Below are positions 1 through 11,189 of a stretch of 64,000 nucleotides of DNA, piece by piece. The stretch comes from Symsagittifera roscoffensis (taxonomy: Eukaryota; Xenacoelomorpha; Acoela; Convolutidae): contig NC_087063.1 of assembly GCF_963678635.1 (NCBI RefSeq), positions 42,794,759 to 42,858,758 on the forward strand, in the 5' to 3' direction. A program made the translations under genes and the position numbers. The first letter of the stretch is position 1. Every line of letters starts with the position of its first letter. The notes beneath the pieces were generated by a model. The model did not search any database, had not been told where the DNA came from, and was given only the letters and a program-made list of their open reading frames with translations.

Positions 1-2
1 AA

Positions 3-1043
3 ACACGCAACTTCGTAGATGAATACGTTTTAATGCCTACTCTCTCTTGGACCTCATATTATCATTTCACTAACCCTCTTTGCTTACCTTTATCTAACAC
101 TCACATCGATATAGAGCGAAATACGGACATACTATATCGACTCACTACACCACTAACACCTAGACAATTTACTTACGTTGGATATAAAAAATCACTAAAA
201 ACACACACTGCACCTAGAGCTCACGAATATACACTCGAATACTATGATCACAACATCATCAGAGCTAACCAAGATCAATTCTTAGACGACGATCGCTTCG
301 CTAATCCACAAATTACCGAGAAATTTTTCATCAAGACACCATATACATTCACACTAAACATCTTCGACCGAAAGTTTGATCACATTATTTCAGAAGCACT
401 AACAGACACACAAGCATACGAAAGTTTTAAAGAACGCTTCCAAATATTTTCACTAACCTTTCATTTCCTTGCACCACACGAAAGAGATTTACACTGCTCA
501 CACGATATTATGTTGCGCACTAAACAAACCCACACATATAGTTATTATCGTTTCATCCAAAATCACTTTGACCTACACACACCCTCTAGACAACCACACC
601 ATCGTTTTCAATTCATTAATTCCAAATACACTTCACCATTTTTCCTAAATTTCACATATTGTATTAAAGACACTAACCTCCATGGTATTCTTCGTAATTA
701 TGACCCCATAACCCAAATGTACATCTTCTGTCCCATTACCAAGACCTTCAACGCCGAAGAATCCCGACCCTTCCTTATTCCGCACGAGTTTGTACAACCC
801 ATAGAAATCCCAATTTTAGAATTCATCCACAACACTAAATTCAATCACAAATTATATAACTTAATCCAAAACACACCTTATGAGTTTGCAGTTGGCACTG
901 AAGAACTAACCACTATCAAGGCACTTCAATTGCTTTGGCCACTGCTTCAAACTAAAAATATCATCCGCATCTTAGCTAAACTACTAACAACTTCAGAACT
1001 AATTCACGACATCTTCCCCCACGGTTTTTTCCCCGACGACTAA
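3..1043 (+). CDS. C-terminal part of retroelement last ORF (unknown protein), partial
   Basis: The frame is open from the window edge to TAA at 1041-1043. It is colinear with the C-terminal ~345 residues of the 602-residue ORF at 45656-47464. About 11 of 336 aligned residues differ. In the first 36 codons after the ATG at 33, I count 8 silent and 3 replacement differences, which points to past purifying selection. I recognise no domain. The stretch is rich in aromatic residues and His and has few Cys. The start codon lies outside the window. Confidence 0.85.
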   Translation, partial: TRNFVDEYVLMPTLSWTSYYHFTNPLCLPLSNTHIDIERNTDILYRLTTPLTPRQFTYVGYKKSLKTHTAPRAHEYTLEYYDHNIIRANQDQFLDDDRFANPQITEKFFIKTPYTFTLNIFDRKFDHIISEALTDTQAYESFKERFQIFSLTFHFLAPHERDLHCSHDIMLRTKQTHTYSYYRFIQNHFDLHTPSRQPHHRFQFINSKYTSPFFLNFTYCIKDTNLHGILRNYDPITQMYIFCPITKTFNAEESRPFLIPHEFVQPIEIPILEFIHNTKFNHKLYNLIQNTPYEFAVGTEELTTIKALQLLWPLLQTKNIIRILAKLLTTSELIHDIFPHGFFPDD

Positions 1044-1046
1044 CAG

Positions 1047-1125
1047 GTAAGTATGAATTAAATGAATATTACTAACTAATTAAAATATTAAAAAACTCAC
1101 CATACTTTATTCATGTTTTCTTTAG
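1047..1125 (+). other. Putative 79-bp intron right after the ORF stop codon
   Basis: TAA is followed by CAG|GTAAGT (donor at 1047), a consensus TACTAAC branch point at 1070-1076, and a TTTTCTTTAG acceptor ending at 1125. The same donor and acceptor flank a 76-bp interval (45577-45652) in the other copy. Conservation in both copies supports a real spliced intron in the retroelement transcript. Confidence 0.65.
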
Positions 1126-2662
1126 ATTTTTAGCCTTCATCCGACGATCACCTACAAAAGCCACAAAAGACAAATAAAAATCGCAAATTTCATCAAACAG
1201 ATTTCAAAAATTCTATTAATCTCTTACACTTATAAATTTATAAATTTAATACCAATGCAGTAAATTCATTTCTAAAATTTTCCCCCACAAGCAGTAAATC
1301 TAATTATGATGAAAATTTGTATCTTAATATTCCCCCATGACTAGCAGTAAATTTCTAAATTCTATGTAGTAAATTAAATAAATGCAAATGCAGTACTAAC
1401 CTTTTGATATTTTCATTCATTCGCACAGAAATTCTATCCACACTCGCACAGCTCGCCCACGAAGAATTGTTTAAAATAATGAATTTCAGTTTCAAGTTTT
1501 CACACTCAACAACTCTAACATATAATAACATGTTTCAAACTTTCCTTTAGCCCGGTTGGAAAGGAATCATATACTAAACAAAACTAACCAACGCAGCTTA
1601 CTAAATACCACAAATCATAGAATAACAGCATGACTTAGAAAAAGAAACCAACGGTACCCAAACCGGATTAACCCAGTTTAAAACTGGATAATTTATTCTT
1701 TTGAAGACTATTATAAAGTCTAAGAAAGAAATAATAAAACACAAAAAAGTCGAAAGACAAACCCATACCACAAACAATTTGATTTTTGAAAAAAGGACAC
1801 AACCAACAAAACATAAGTAAGACCACAACAAATTCAACATAAAACATTGTCACATAACAGGACCCCTCACAAAAACCGCATGAAATCATACTCCCACTCC
1901 TGGCCTAACCCACCAGGAAGGACGTCCTGAGCATGCTCTATAGCCGGCCTAACCCACCGCGCTACATCCACGCTTTGTGACCACACCACTATTTTTAATA
2001 AGAGCTACTCAAGTGTGAGTAACTCTTCAAAATAACCGAACTAAAACAAAAAGCTTTTGTGAAAACAACTAACTAAAATCATTATTAAAAAATATTAAAC
2101 TAATAAAAGTTTTAAAAAATGTAAAATCACATGATGCAATATATAGATCAGAATACAACACCAAGGACGAACATCAAAAGACAAGACGACCCCACTACAC
2201 TCGAGAGAGAATGACCAACTACAATCGATATGCCGCTCACAATCACAACTCAAAGGATTTAGAGTACGACTTGACCTCGCAGAAAAGGACTTCATTGAAC
2301 TAGACCAATGACCACCTCGATGTTCAAGTATACGTACAGATCCGAGTAACCAGGCATCCCCTCCACGCACAATCTCCACGCCATTCCCAAACTAGATCAT
2401 ACACAAAAGAAGTTCTCCACGCAGAACAGAAAAACCTGACATAGTAAACCATTCTGAAATCAGATTTGAGTTTGTTGCAAAGACGTAGTCGTTGTCACTA
2501 GAAGACACAACGTCTTATGTCTCTAACTCCAGCTTCCTGGAACTTCCCTAACAAAAGAGGAAACGGAAGAAAATTATGATGTTCGCCAAAAACAAACGTC
2601 CATCATCCATCCTTCGAATTGCAGAAGAACTATTCTAAAAAACTCTGTAAAACCCGGATGGG
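1126..2662 (+). other. Retroelement 3' non-coding region
   Basis: This corresponds to 44065-45576 of the complete copy. Sense-strand frames are broken. Antisense frames of 73-94 residues exist in both copies but show no sign of protein-level conservation. A GC-richer patch at about 1910-1985, with a repeated GGCCTAACCCACC motif, is shared by both copies. Confidence 0.6.
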
Positions 2663-3063
2663 TGGAACCTGATCTAAACTACATTTTATGATTGGATAAA
2701 TTAAATGTTTTACCAATGTAAAGTATTTAATATTAACCAATCATGATCCATCTAACTAACAACCCACTTATTTGTAAGTGCTGAAGTTACTTGTAATTTC
2801 AGCACCAGAGAGATTTGAATTTAACTTAGAAATTAGTTGGACTCTCCCGAGCACTTCAGCAGCCGCAATAAACCAGTATACCCTAGATCTATTGAGCCTA
2901 GCAGAGACTAGTTAAACAACCTGAGACTAGATAGTATAAGAGTAAGATTAGGATCGGTATTAGACTAAGAAGTTGCACGAATCTATCCGGCCGAAAATAA
3001 GATAGCGTGACGAGCAGACGGTGTACCCTATCCGAAATTACTCTATGAGTTACACTTCGGTCA
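2663..3063 (+). repeat. LTR of the left retroelement copy (401 bp)
   Basis: It starts TGGAACC and ends GGTCA. It is homologous to the 403-bp LTRs at 43662-44064 and 62155-62557 but diverged at several sites, most clearly in the last dozen bases. It contains the same 13-bp-arm hairpin (about 2780-2807, with one G-T mismatch) and an AATAAA signal at about 2866. Confidence 0.9.
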
Positions 3064-3134
3064 TAACTCACGACTCCCATCTGTCCTGTGGAGTTAATAT
3101 CTGAAAATAACTACCAAGTGTATTTGTTAACCAG

Positions 3135-3333
3135 GACCAACCTTTCCAACACCAGAATGAGAAGTTCAACAACCTCCGGTTGGACACCACAGCAACATTC
3201 ACAATCAAGACAGACAACCACTAGCACTAGTTCCAATCAAATGGTAGACAGAGATCAGCCGCCAATGAGCAATGCGAATAGAAGTGCAAGTGTAGACAGC
3301 ATGGCCAGTGAGCAGTATGAGAGTTTAGAAGAG
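3135..3333 (+). CDS. OTUD7: OTUD7/Cezanne-like deubiquitinase, internal exon (i)
   Basis: This exon encodes a Ser/Thr/Gln-rich linker ending in ...QYESLEE and is followed by a GTAAGT donor at 3334. YESLEE spliced to FHVF is the join seen inside the OTU catalytic domain of Cezanne/OTUD7 proteins, linear-chain-editing cysteine deubiquitinases of the A20 family. The donor leaves phase 0, matching exon (ii). Two in-phase acceptors are possible, AG at 3133-3134 and AG at 3154-3155; I give the first. Exons with the UBA domain and catalytic Cys must lie to the left. The retroelement LTR ends only 71 bases upstream of this acceptor. Confidence 0.75.
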
Positions 3334-4329
3334 GTAAGTACTCGGAGAGAGAGAGAAACCTCGATAGAATCCAAAGCAGCTGCGAGTTTGTTACACCTAT
3401 TTTCGATACAGGCGAATAAAAGTGAGGTGGGATTCTTTGTCAAATTGGGATAAACTTCCTTTCGGGGGAAAATTTTATCTCACAGAATTATTGAAATATT
3501 GAAGTGCTGAGTTGCTTATTTTTAAATCATATTTGTCTACTCGTCATCCTTTGACATTGACGCGTGCTGATATTTGTGGTATATCAAATTTTACAGCGCG
3601 AAGTTTCTGGTAGTACTTTTTACGCTTGCGCTCAGTAAGCGTTATCAAATGGGGATAAAGCCGTTTTTTTTTCAGATTAACTTTTTCATTGTGATGCTGA
3701 TATGCTCAATATCTTGAAATTTCAAGTTTAGCTACCGATTTCTGAAACTATTTTCTGCTGGAAAATGCTACAGCCAGAGTTCAAAGCATTTTATGTATAA
3801 TTAAAGAAAGTCGATATTTTTTTCGCTACCATTTTTTGGCTTCATTGTTGACAGCTTGCGCCCTGTCTGTTTAGTTACCAAATTGTGTATACCACATCCT
3901 TGCTTTAATTCTGTCGGCTCTTTTACTAGAATTTTCCTAGAAATTTTCCGGTGTTATTTTGAGATAAATTCCTCAAGGACCCCTTTAAAAATTTAATAAA
4001 TTTTAAAATAAAAAAACATATTTTTTTAAATTTTTTTTGTTTTTCTAGTTATTTCCTAAATGGTAACTTCGTTCGAAATCCTATTTGCTAGTTCTTGAGG
4101 GTCATATTCTTTTTATTCTATACTTGTTCTACTTAACTGAGCTCAAGTTCATTTTTTGAAGAGTAATGAACGATGTGAAGACTCTTAAAGGTCTTGCTAA
4201 TTTTTTGTTTGCTTAAAAAGTCTCTAATAACCACAGATTTGCATTCATACATATTGATACATTTGTGATTGCACTCAGGTACATATGATTTTTATTGAGT
4301 TCAATTGAAATTCATCTGCTGAAAGTGGC

Positions 4330-4640
4330 GTAAATAGCACTCTCCAAATGCGAACGTGGAAATGGCGCAAAAAAAGCCTGAACGGTTTCTAGTTTCGAAA
4401 GTGGAATTTGATTTTTCAATTTCCAGCGGAATAAAAACTTTACCTATTGATCTCTAGTTGGGTTCAAGTTATCAGAAAAGCGCCAATCATAAATTGTTCT
4501 AGAAATTCAAAGAGCTTAAAGGGCATCTATTGTTTTCTTTGAAATTCGAAAATGAGATTTTTTTTCAAGAAAGTCGGTGTTTTTTTTGTTTACTTGCGTT
4601 CATAGTTTTTTCCAATCTTCGATTGGCTATGTTTTACACT
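4330..4640 (+). repeat. R3 interspersed repeat copy 1
   Basis: A ~300-bp AT-rich repeat with landmarks (GTTTCGAAAGTGGAATTTGATTT; a block around AAATTCAAAGAGCTTAAAGG; a closing segment CTTGCGTTCA...TTGGCTATGTTTT). It recurs in the same order at about 7930-8190, 8460-8770, 10830-11085 and 12775-13065. No coding potential is recognised. Confidence 0.6.
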
Positions 4641-4775
4641 AACCAGTGTAGTGTATTACTATGACTCCACTTATTTTCCAACCTAACTCGCAGATAAAGG
4701 TCCTCATTAGGGTGCAAACTTTTGTCGTTTTCTCGCTAGTGTTAGCGAAGCGCAGCTTCGCCTCGTGTTGAATGT
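4640..4775 (+). repeat. R2 repeat fragment with terminal hairpin
   Basis: It shares the TTTTCCAACCTAACTCGCA block and the terminal perfect hairpin GCGAAGC-GCA-GCTTCGC (4745-4761) with the fuller R2 copies at 7205-7660 and 26716-27375. The tRNA-like middle part is missing here. Confidence 0.55.
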
Positions 4776-5719
4776 TCTTGCGATCAGTTTTTCATCAATA
4801 AAGCCTAATTCATGTAGAACAATAGCTGTTTTGATTTGTCGTTTTTGATTCGTCTAACTTGATTTGGCAAATTGCCTGCGTTCTTCTAGATGAGATGTTT
4901 TTTTTTTTATAGAATCATTGGGTTATATAATGTTAATTAAAATACTTTTTTAAAACCTGTTTGCATGCCCATAGATGTTTTTCGTCTAAACTTCTAGTCA
5001 AACGATCTTAAAAAATAGTGTATTTGATAAGAACTCATCTTGTATGATATGTAACTGTTGATTTTTTATTAAATTCAACGGATTAGCAAAAAAAAAATCA
5101 AAAAATTTTTATTGAGATTTTTCTTTCAACAAATTTTAGTTAATGTTTTAGCCTCTTTGAAAGTCTACATTTGATTTGCGCTCTTAAATCAAACCAAGTA
5201 CTAGATTCAGCTACTCTACGAATATTTTAGGACAGTTGAAGCAAAGTTTTCCCGTTCCATTCAAAAATACGTTTTCATCTACTTGCTTGACTTTAAAGCA
5301 CCTTTTTCATGCCATTTGTTGCCTTTGGCAGTGGATTTTGTAGCAGATTCTATAACAATGAATGGCTGTTCTGCTGTTTGCTTTTGATTTTCAGTTTAAT
5401 GGTATCATTAATTTTTGTTTTGCGAGATTTTTTGATAATGACCCAATGGTTTTCGGCTTCCTGCTTTACGGCTGAATTTCTGTCGGCTAAGTTATCGAAA
5501 AATAGTCTTTTCTTTCATTTTCGGTTTCAGTAAAGAAGAACGCGTTTTTCAAGTGAATGTTCATGAACCAAGCTAGTTTTCAATAATTCAGGCCAGGCTT
5601 TGGAAAAACGTATATTTAAATAGTTCTTTTTCATAATTTCATGACTGATGCGGATATCCGCTTAGCCTCTGAGCAGACTACTTCATCTAATCAATAAATA
5701 GTTTTTTTTGGTGTTTCAG

Positions 5720-5871
5720 TTCCACGTATTCCTGCTGGCGAATATTCTGCGCAGACCTGTCATCATAGTGGCGGACTTGTTCCTGAGGGACAACAGGGGC
5801 GAGAACTTCGCACCCATTCCCTTCGGAGGAGTTTACCTGCCACTAGAGTGCAACTCACAACAATGTCATCA
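5720..5871 (+). CDS. OTUD7: OTUD7/Cezanne-like deubiquitinase, exon (ii), OTU core
   Basis: The translation contains [31 protein letters not shown] and a final CH. This is the central part of the OTU domain of Cezanne/OTUD7 proteins and is almost diagnostic. It is bounded by a TTTCAG acceptor (5717-5719) and a GTGAGT donor (5872). Length is 152 nt, entering in phase 0 and leaving two bases of a codon, which match exon (iii). No stop or frameshift is seen. Confidence 0.93.
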
Positions 5872-5926
5872 GTGAGTGACCCCTCCCAGTCATTCTCTTA
5901 TGTGACATAATATCGGTTACATAGCA

Positions 5927-6123
5927 GTATTTGGACAACTGCGTATTCAGACTCGTCAGTAAGTAGACAAACACTGTATTAACCAATCAGAATCGAGACA
6001 AGGAAGAAATGAATAACAATTATTTATTTATTTCGTAAGTTTGCTTTCTCATCTCGATTCTGATTGGTTAATATGGTACTTGTCTGCTTACTTACGAGTA
6101 TGAACACGCGGTTGTCTAAATAC
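5927..6123. repeat. Palindromic MITE-like element (~197 bp)
   Basis: The ends are imperfect inverted repeats: GTATTTGGACAACTGCGT at the left pairs with ACGCGGTTGTCTAAATAC at the right. The pairing continues inward through AACCAATCAGAATCGAG and CTCGATTCTGATTGGTT. This is a fold-back structure typical of non-autonomous DNA transposons. I see no clear target-site duplication. Confidence 0.65.
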
Positions 6124-6559
6124 AGACCGCACTCCCATAATATCCTTCTGCTTCTAAAAACAATGTAGGTTCGAGCTCAAATTAAAAATGACTATTATGT
6201 TTGCAAATCTCAAGTGGCCAAGTCTCGAATCCCGTATGATCTGAAGTTAATAAATGTATTATTTAGCAGGCATGTACACTTGCGAGTGCAATTGTCTTTT
6301 ATTCGGGAATTAAGACAGTTTTCTAGCAAAACGGCTTCTCTTACTTATATTTAAGAAATGGAGCCTGCTTTATTAAGAGTCAATGGACGAAGATCAGACA
6401 GGCATGTAGGTCCTTTTTTTGCTTTGTTTTTTTTTTAAAGGAAAAAGTCGCGAAATTTTATCACGGTCTAATCTGATTTTTTTGCTGTTCGATTTTATTC
6501 GCCGAAAAGAAAGCATATTACCCTCTGGAATGCCTTGTTTATGAGAATGTTAGTCTGTT

Positions 6560-7107
6560 TGTTATTGTTCTGACTTTCGATACGAAAGTAAGGGAATATT
6601 TGTGCTCGGGGTGGTTTTTTTTATTCAGACAAATTTAGACTTTTTAACTAGCCGTTTTTGACGGAATTTTCTTATATCATTCGAAAGTTATTGTTGTCCT
6701 GAGCTTAAATTTGAAAAATATTTCACCTGTGATCATTTTTTGTAAAGTTATGAGGGTTTAAAGGGTGTCATTTTGGCTATTTTGACCAATTTGGGACAAT
6801 TAACGCGCGATATAATTCGAGCTATTAACGCGTAAGCGGAGATTTAATCCGTCTTTGAAATCGTTCCAAATTGGTTGAACGAAACTTATTTGCCATAATT
6901 GATTTGTTACAAGGAACGAAATCTATCCTTTTGTACTTTATATGGCGTGTTGGGGGATGATTTTCATAAAAAATTTCAAATTTAAGAAAAAAAGTTTTTT
7001 TTTATTTTGTTTTATTTCATTGAATTTTTTAATGTTATTACTGCCCCATAAACCCTAAAAGGTAGTCGGAACATTCAGGGCTTCGCCCTGATACGAGCAG
7101 TCTTGTT
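6560..7107 (+). repeat. R1 interspersed repeat copy 1
   Basis: Landmarks are GTGCTCGGGGTGG near the start, CTATTAACGCGTAAGCGGAG in the middle, and a terminal hairpin CAGGGC-TTC-GCCCTG followed by ATACGAGCAGTCTTGTTG. The same order is found at about 39000-39507 and, split by an R2 insertion, at 26550-27712. Partial copies lie at 38505-38875 and 41390-41925. Confidence 0.65.
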
Positions 7108-7204
7108 GTATTTTACATTGTGTGTGGGGTTAACGTTCTTAAAACTAAGCAAACACTACTCTATTGACCTAACAAGGCAATCAAAATATCCACAGATTTT
7201 CCTT

Positions 7205-7660
7205 GTTGTAAAATTTCCTGTTTCTTACACTTGCGAAGCGAGTGAACCTTGTTTTTTCCAATCGAAGTTGCAAATATTGGTGCCAAATTTGGGGCACCTT
7301 TACAACTTTTTCATAGCATGTGCTTTGACATTCGAATAGTAATAAGTTAACACAGTTGATGCATTTTCATTTCACCAAATGAACCGAAGAAAGTGATTTG
7401 TTTAAATTAAAATATTTCTGGTCTATGTAGCTGCTTTGTTCGTGACTAATATTTGTAGGTTGTTAAGCTAGCGTGGCTGAGTGGATAGTGCGTGAGACTC
7501 AAAGTCTTTTGTTTGCAGTAGGTCGAAGATTCGAATCCTACACGTAGCCGAGTTTTTGCTAATTCGAGGCCTATTTCTACTTTTTCTTATTTCACCTAAT
7601 AGAGCTGCTTTTTTCTCGTGTTCTCGCATGTGTTTGCAAAGCGCAGCTTCGCCTTTGTTG
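7205..7660 (+). repeat. R2 repeat with tRNA-Leu-like segment
   Basis: It starts ACTTGCGAAGCGAGTG and ends in the near-perfect hairpin GCAAAGC-GCA-GCTTCGC (7636-7652). It carries a tRNA-like segment (7469-7549). It aligns along its length with 26716-27375, which interrupts an R1 repeat, so R2 behaves as a mobile unit. Confidence 0.6.
7469..7549 (+). other. tRNA-Leu(CAA)-like pseudo-tRNA inside R2 repeat
   Basis: There is a box A-like TGGCTGAGTGGATAGTG, an anticodon loop CTCAAAG giving CAA, a long variable region as in leucine tRNAs, and box B-like GATTCGAATCC. The T stem and acceptor stem pair poorly, and the segment recurs within a dispersed repeat. It is therefore a SINE-type tRNA relic and not a functional gene. 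Confidence 0.5.
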
Positions 7661-7929
7661 AAATATTGGAGGAGGGCTCGAAATATAATAATTCTAAAGG
7701 AGTATGAAAATTGGATAATTTTTGAATTAAGAGCCGATGAACGTAATAAATACTTCTATATAAGTCGTGATCAGGGACGAATTCAGGAGAGGGGTTCGGC
7801 CTTCTCACCAACCAAAGGGTCCCCCGTTTGGTACTATTTTTTGGCATCCATTTTAGGTGGACCAACCCGAAAGTTTTTCTAAAGGCACCTGTGGCGACAA
7901 GATATATTTACTTGGAAGGGGAGCGCGCG

Positions 7930-8770
7930 CCGAAAAAAAAACGCACTAGTGAACAGCAGAAGCGTACAGTTTCGGAAATGGATGTTAATTTTCAGATTTC
8001 CCAACAGAAATTAAATTTACCTCATCTAGATTTTCAAATTGGGTTAATTGTATCAAAAAGTGTCAATGTTAAATTGTTTTAGATGTTCAAGGATCCTAAA
8101 AGCCATCTTTTCTCAGCTTTTTGATTTTTTTGGCGTTACTTGACCTTTTTCCAACTGTCTGTTGACTATGTTTTAATTTTTTAAGTCGTTTTTTCCAGAA
8201 TGCTTTCCCTCATCAATCAAAATGGGTTACAAAAAGTTTCTCCATTTCCTTTGAATTTTATATTTTTTTTTGTTGGTCGGGCCATTGAAATGGAAGAGGA
8301 AGAGTATTTACGTGTGTTGTAGTTTTTAAAAGTAATGAACGTAGCTGAGACTCTTAAATAGGTCGCGACGATTTTTTTTCAGGAAAATCCTAGAGGTTGT
8401 CCAAGCTCAGTTTTGATTTTTCGCGGCTTGATTTTTGATTTTTTTTAGTTTAGTTCCTTTCCATCGAACAGCAAAAGAGTAAGGTCACGAACAACGTGAT
8501 CGAGTTCTAGTTGCGAAATGGGAATTCAATTATCAGATTTAGCAGCGGAATTAAACGTCTAAGTGTTGATTAAGTTTTGGATTGGAGTCAAATTGGATTA
8601 TTGTTATCAAAAAAACACCACTCATTTATTTTTTTATAAATTCAATAAGCTTTAAGGGCAATTTTTTTACTTCGAAACTTGAATTTTTTTCAAACAAAAA
8701 GTCTGTTTGTTTTCCGTTCATTACTCTTTTTCAACTGTCAGTTGGCTATATATTTTTTGTTTTTCTTAAT
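7930..8770 (+). repeat. Two R3 repeat copies (about 7930-8190 and 8460-8770)
   Basis: Both show the R3 block order: GAACAGCA.AAG, GTTTCGGAAATGG or GTTGCGAAATGGG, AATT.AATTTTCAGATTT, a Leu-like ATCAAAAA.G.C block, and the closing TTTCAACTGTC.GTTG. Neither is coding. Confidence 0.5.
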
Positions 8771-9143
8771 ATTTACCGGACTAAGTCATTCGGACGTAAT
8801 TTTAAAAAGTTTAAAAGTTCTGTGTCGAGGAGGCTTTTATTAGGATAAATCTGTATTTAAGCCTTGGAAACTCCAGTAAAATTAGTTTTCAAAGATTCTT
8901 TTAAGTGCTTTCTTGGGAGTTAAAATTAGTGATGCGCTTAGTTGAATTCCAAGAAATTTTGCCGATGAAAAAATTCTGATACGCGATTTTAGGACAACTT
9001 TTTGTGTTGGTTTTCCTCATCTTTTCAAACACAAGAAATATATTATTCGAACTTTGTTTACGCAAGAATAGCTTGTGTTTTAGTAAGAAGTCTCTTTTTT
9101 TTCCAACCTAAGTTGCAAATATTGTTGCGACAAGATGTGTTCA

Positions 9144-9272
9144 TAAGACTGTTTGCTTTACTCGCTCAAAATTAGACTGAAACTCAAAATTTCGAACCAG
9201 TTTTTCTCAACTGGTTTAAAGTTTTTGAGTTTCAGTCCAATTTTGAGCGAGTAAAGCAAGCGAGCAGTCTTA
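9144..9272. repeat. Short hairpin element
   Basis: TAAGACTGTTTGCTTTACTC at the left is mirrored by GAGTAAAGCAAGCGAGCAGTCTTA at the right (one small indel). An inner arm pairs CGAACCAGTT with AACTGGTTT. Fold-back structure of about 129 bp. The end motif GAGCAGTCTT also occurs at the end of R1 repeats. Confidence 0.55.
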
Positions 9273-10472
9273 TCATAGAAGAGAAGACAAGCCATTCAGC
9301 TTTAGTTTTTACTAATAAAATTATGTGTTGAAGTTGTTTCAGCGCCAAGTTTAGAATAAGAAACAATTTCTGCAAAAACATGAAAAAAATCAACAGACTT
9401 AATTAGGTTTGACTTTTTGAACTTAAGTTTTTTTTCTAGTCATTTTTTGACTAAAATCGTTGCCTGATTTCTCCACCTAACGTGACTGTCAAATATGCCT
9501 AAATTTAATGTTTTCTTCATATCCTTTCATCACACCACGAACAAAAATCAACACTAATTTTAAAAAAGCCTGAAAAAACACTTGTCTTTTTTAAGAATAT
9601 AGTCGGAACTTTCTGTGCTACTTGCAAAGCAACCGGCTGTCCTTGTTTGGAAATGACGTAAATGTTTCTGCAATAATTTCATTTTTGTGGTATTTGACTG
9701 CCTTATCTAGATCGAGTTTGTTTTGTTTTTACAAACTCCAACAATGTTCGAGTTTGTTTTGTTTTTATTAGAATGTTTCGTGAGTATTGTTTTGCCGTAT
9801 TTTCCTTTTGTCGCTAGGTTTCCATCATAATGCGAGACGCGACCAGACGAGTTAGTAGTTGGTCAAAATATCGAAAAATTTCGATAACTCCAATCAAATA
9901 ACTTTTTTGCATTTAATCTTTTTGCATATGGGGCACGCTGTTGATGTATTTTTTTTGGTTTAATGACCAAGCTCTAGTAATTTGGAAGAAATTAAGAGTT
10001 AGTAGCGACAAGCTTTAATGCATTTTATGGAATTCAGAATGATTTTGTTTTTCTATCTTGTAAGTTTTTTTCTATCAAGTAATTATTTTGTAAGTTTTTG
10101 TATGTTTTGGACGAAACTTTTGTTAGTTCTTGTTCTGGTTTATTTCGATTTCAGTTCTTTCTGAAATTAAAGAAAAAACATGGAAAGCATATGGTAGGTT
10201 TCATTTGTAATTAGTCTGTATCAGTATCGCAAGTTTGGTCAAGCTACGCCTATATTAAATCTGAATCAAAATTTCCCCCATTTTGGTCCACTTGTGTATG
10301 CGAAGAGAAACTTCACTTCTTTGCGTTTGCCATTTCCGTGAGCTCGTTTTCAAGTTGAGCCTCTTTAGGAAAAGGTTTTCATACCGCAATCAGTCTAATA
10401 ATGTATTAGGATTTAGTTTTAAATAAAGTGATCCTTTTGTGACCTTATTTACACGGTTCTTTTTTGTTTCAG

Positions 10473-10585
10473 CTTTCCTCTTTTGTTAACATTCGACGCC
10501 GCTCACTTCTCTGCACTTGTTCCGATGGAGCCACCCGGAAACACAACTCTAGACAGCACCACAAACAGTGTAGAAAGACCTCCAG
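10473..10585 (+). CDS. OTUD7: OTUD7/Cezanne-like deubiquitinase, exon (iii), catalytic His
   Basis: It encodes PLLLTFDAAHFSALVPME. The DAAHFSALV motif contains the catalytic histidine of the OTU domain in Cezanne/OTUD7. The acceptor is TTTCAG (ends 10472). The donor is GTCAGA at 10586, a weaker match than the others. It enters with one base completing a split His codon and leaves one base, matching exon (iv). All three internal joins are phase-consistent, so the gene model needs no correction here. Confidence 0.93.
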
Positions 10586-11189
10586 GTCAGATGCAAACAA
10601 TTACCTTGATCTATTTTATATTACCTCTGAGGTTATATTTTGAGGTTACTTAATAAGTTATAATCGCGTCGGAGCCCTTCTTTTTTATATAAATTTTTTT
10701 GATACTTCAAGTGTTGATACCATCCTGCCATTTTAAAAAAGATGTGATTGTTTTTGAGTAAGTTCACTTCAATTTCATCTATCAAATGGAAGGAAATTAC
10801 GCGCTCCAATAATGAAAGCAGAAATAAAGCAAAACGTGATCAACTTGTTTCGAAACGTGAAAGAATGTTGAAAAGTAAATCGTAAAAGTGAATCAGAAAA
10901 AATGCATAACTCGTTTCAAAAAATTGATTTTCAACTAAAACGTATCAATCATCAAATTTTCTGACAATTCAAGGAATTTTATTGTGATTTATTTTTCTTG
11001 GTAAACCTGAAAATGGTCCAAAAAAAAATGATTTTTTTTTGTTTTCCTTGCGTTCGTTAACATTTCTGCTGGCTATGTTTAGCATTTTTTTGTTTTGAAA
11101 TGCGTGAACTTTTTTTTGGCTTTTAATTGTTGAAGTGACCATGAATTCACTTGTCAGTTTCGGCTGCTAACTAATTAATTTACTTCCAG
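10586..11189 (+). other. OTUD7 intron 3 with an R3-like repeat
   Basis: Intron of 604 bp, weak GTCAGA donor, TTCCAG acceptor. A degenerate R3 copy occupies about 10830-11085. Nothing else is recognised. Confidence 0.55.

Larger units (their letters stand above)
1..3063 (+). mobile_element. 3' portion of a giant LTR retroelement, second copy, cut by window edge
   Basis: The sequence matches, in inverted orientation, the 3' third of the complete element at 43662-62557: the end of its last ORF, the small intron just after the stop codon, about 1.5 kb of 3' non-coding DNA and one LTR. The two copies differ by scattered substitutions and small indels, so they are separate insertions of one family. 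Everything upstream (gag, pol, env) lies outside the window. The copy ends directly in front of an OTUD7 coding exon. Confidence 0.93.
3334..5719 (+). other. OTUD7 intron 1 with repeat fragments
   Basis: GTAAGT...TTTCAG intron. It holds an R3 repeat copy (about 4330-4640) followed by an R2 fragment ending in the hairpin at 4745-4761. No further coding sequence is seen. Confidence 0.6.
5872..10472 (+). other. OTUD7 intron 2, repeat-filled
   Basis: A 4.6-kb GTGAGT...TTTCAG intron. It holds a ~197-bp hairpin element (5927-6123), an R1 repeat (6560-7107), an R2/tRNA-like repeat (7205-7660), two R3 copies and a second hairpin element (9144-9272). No exon-like conserved sequence was found between them. 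Confidence 0.65.

Noticed and set aside
7469..7549. Functional tRNA-Leu gene
   Set aside because: Poor acceptor and T-stem pairing, and the segment is part of a dispersed repeat (also 27187-27267).
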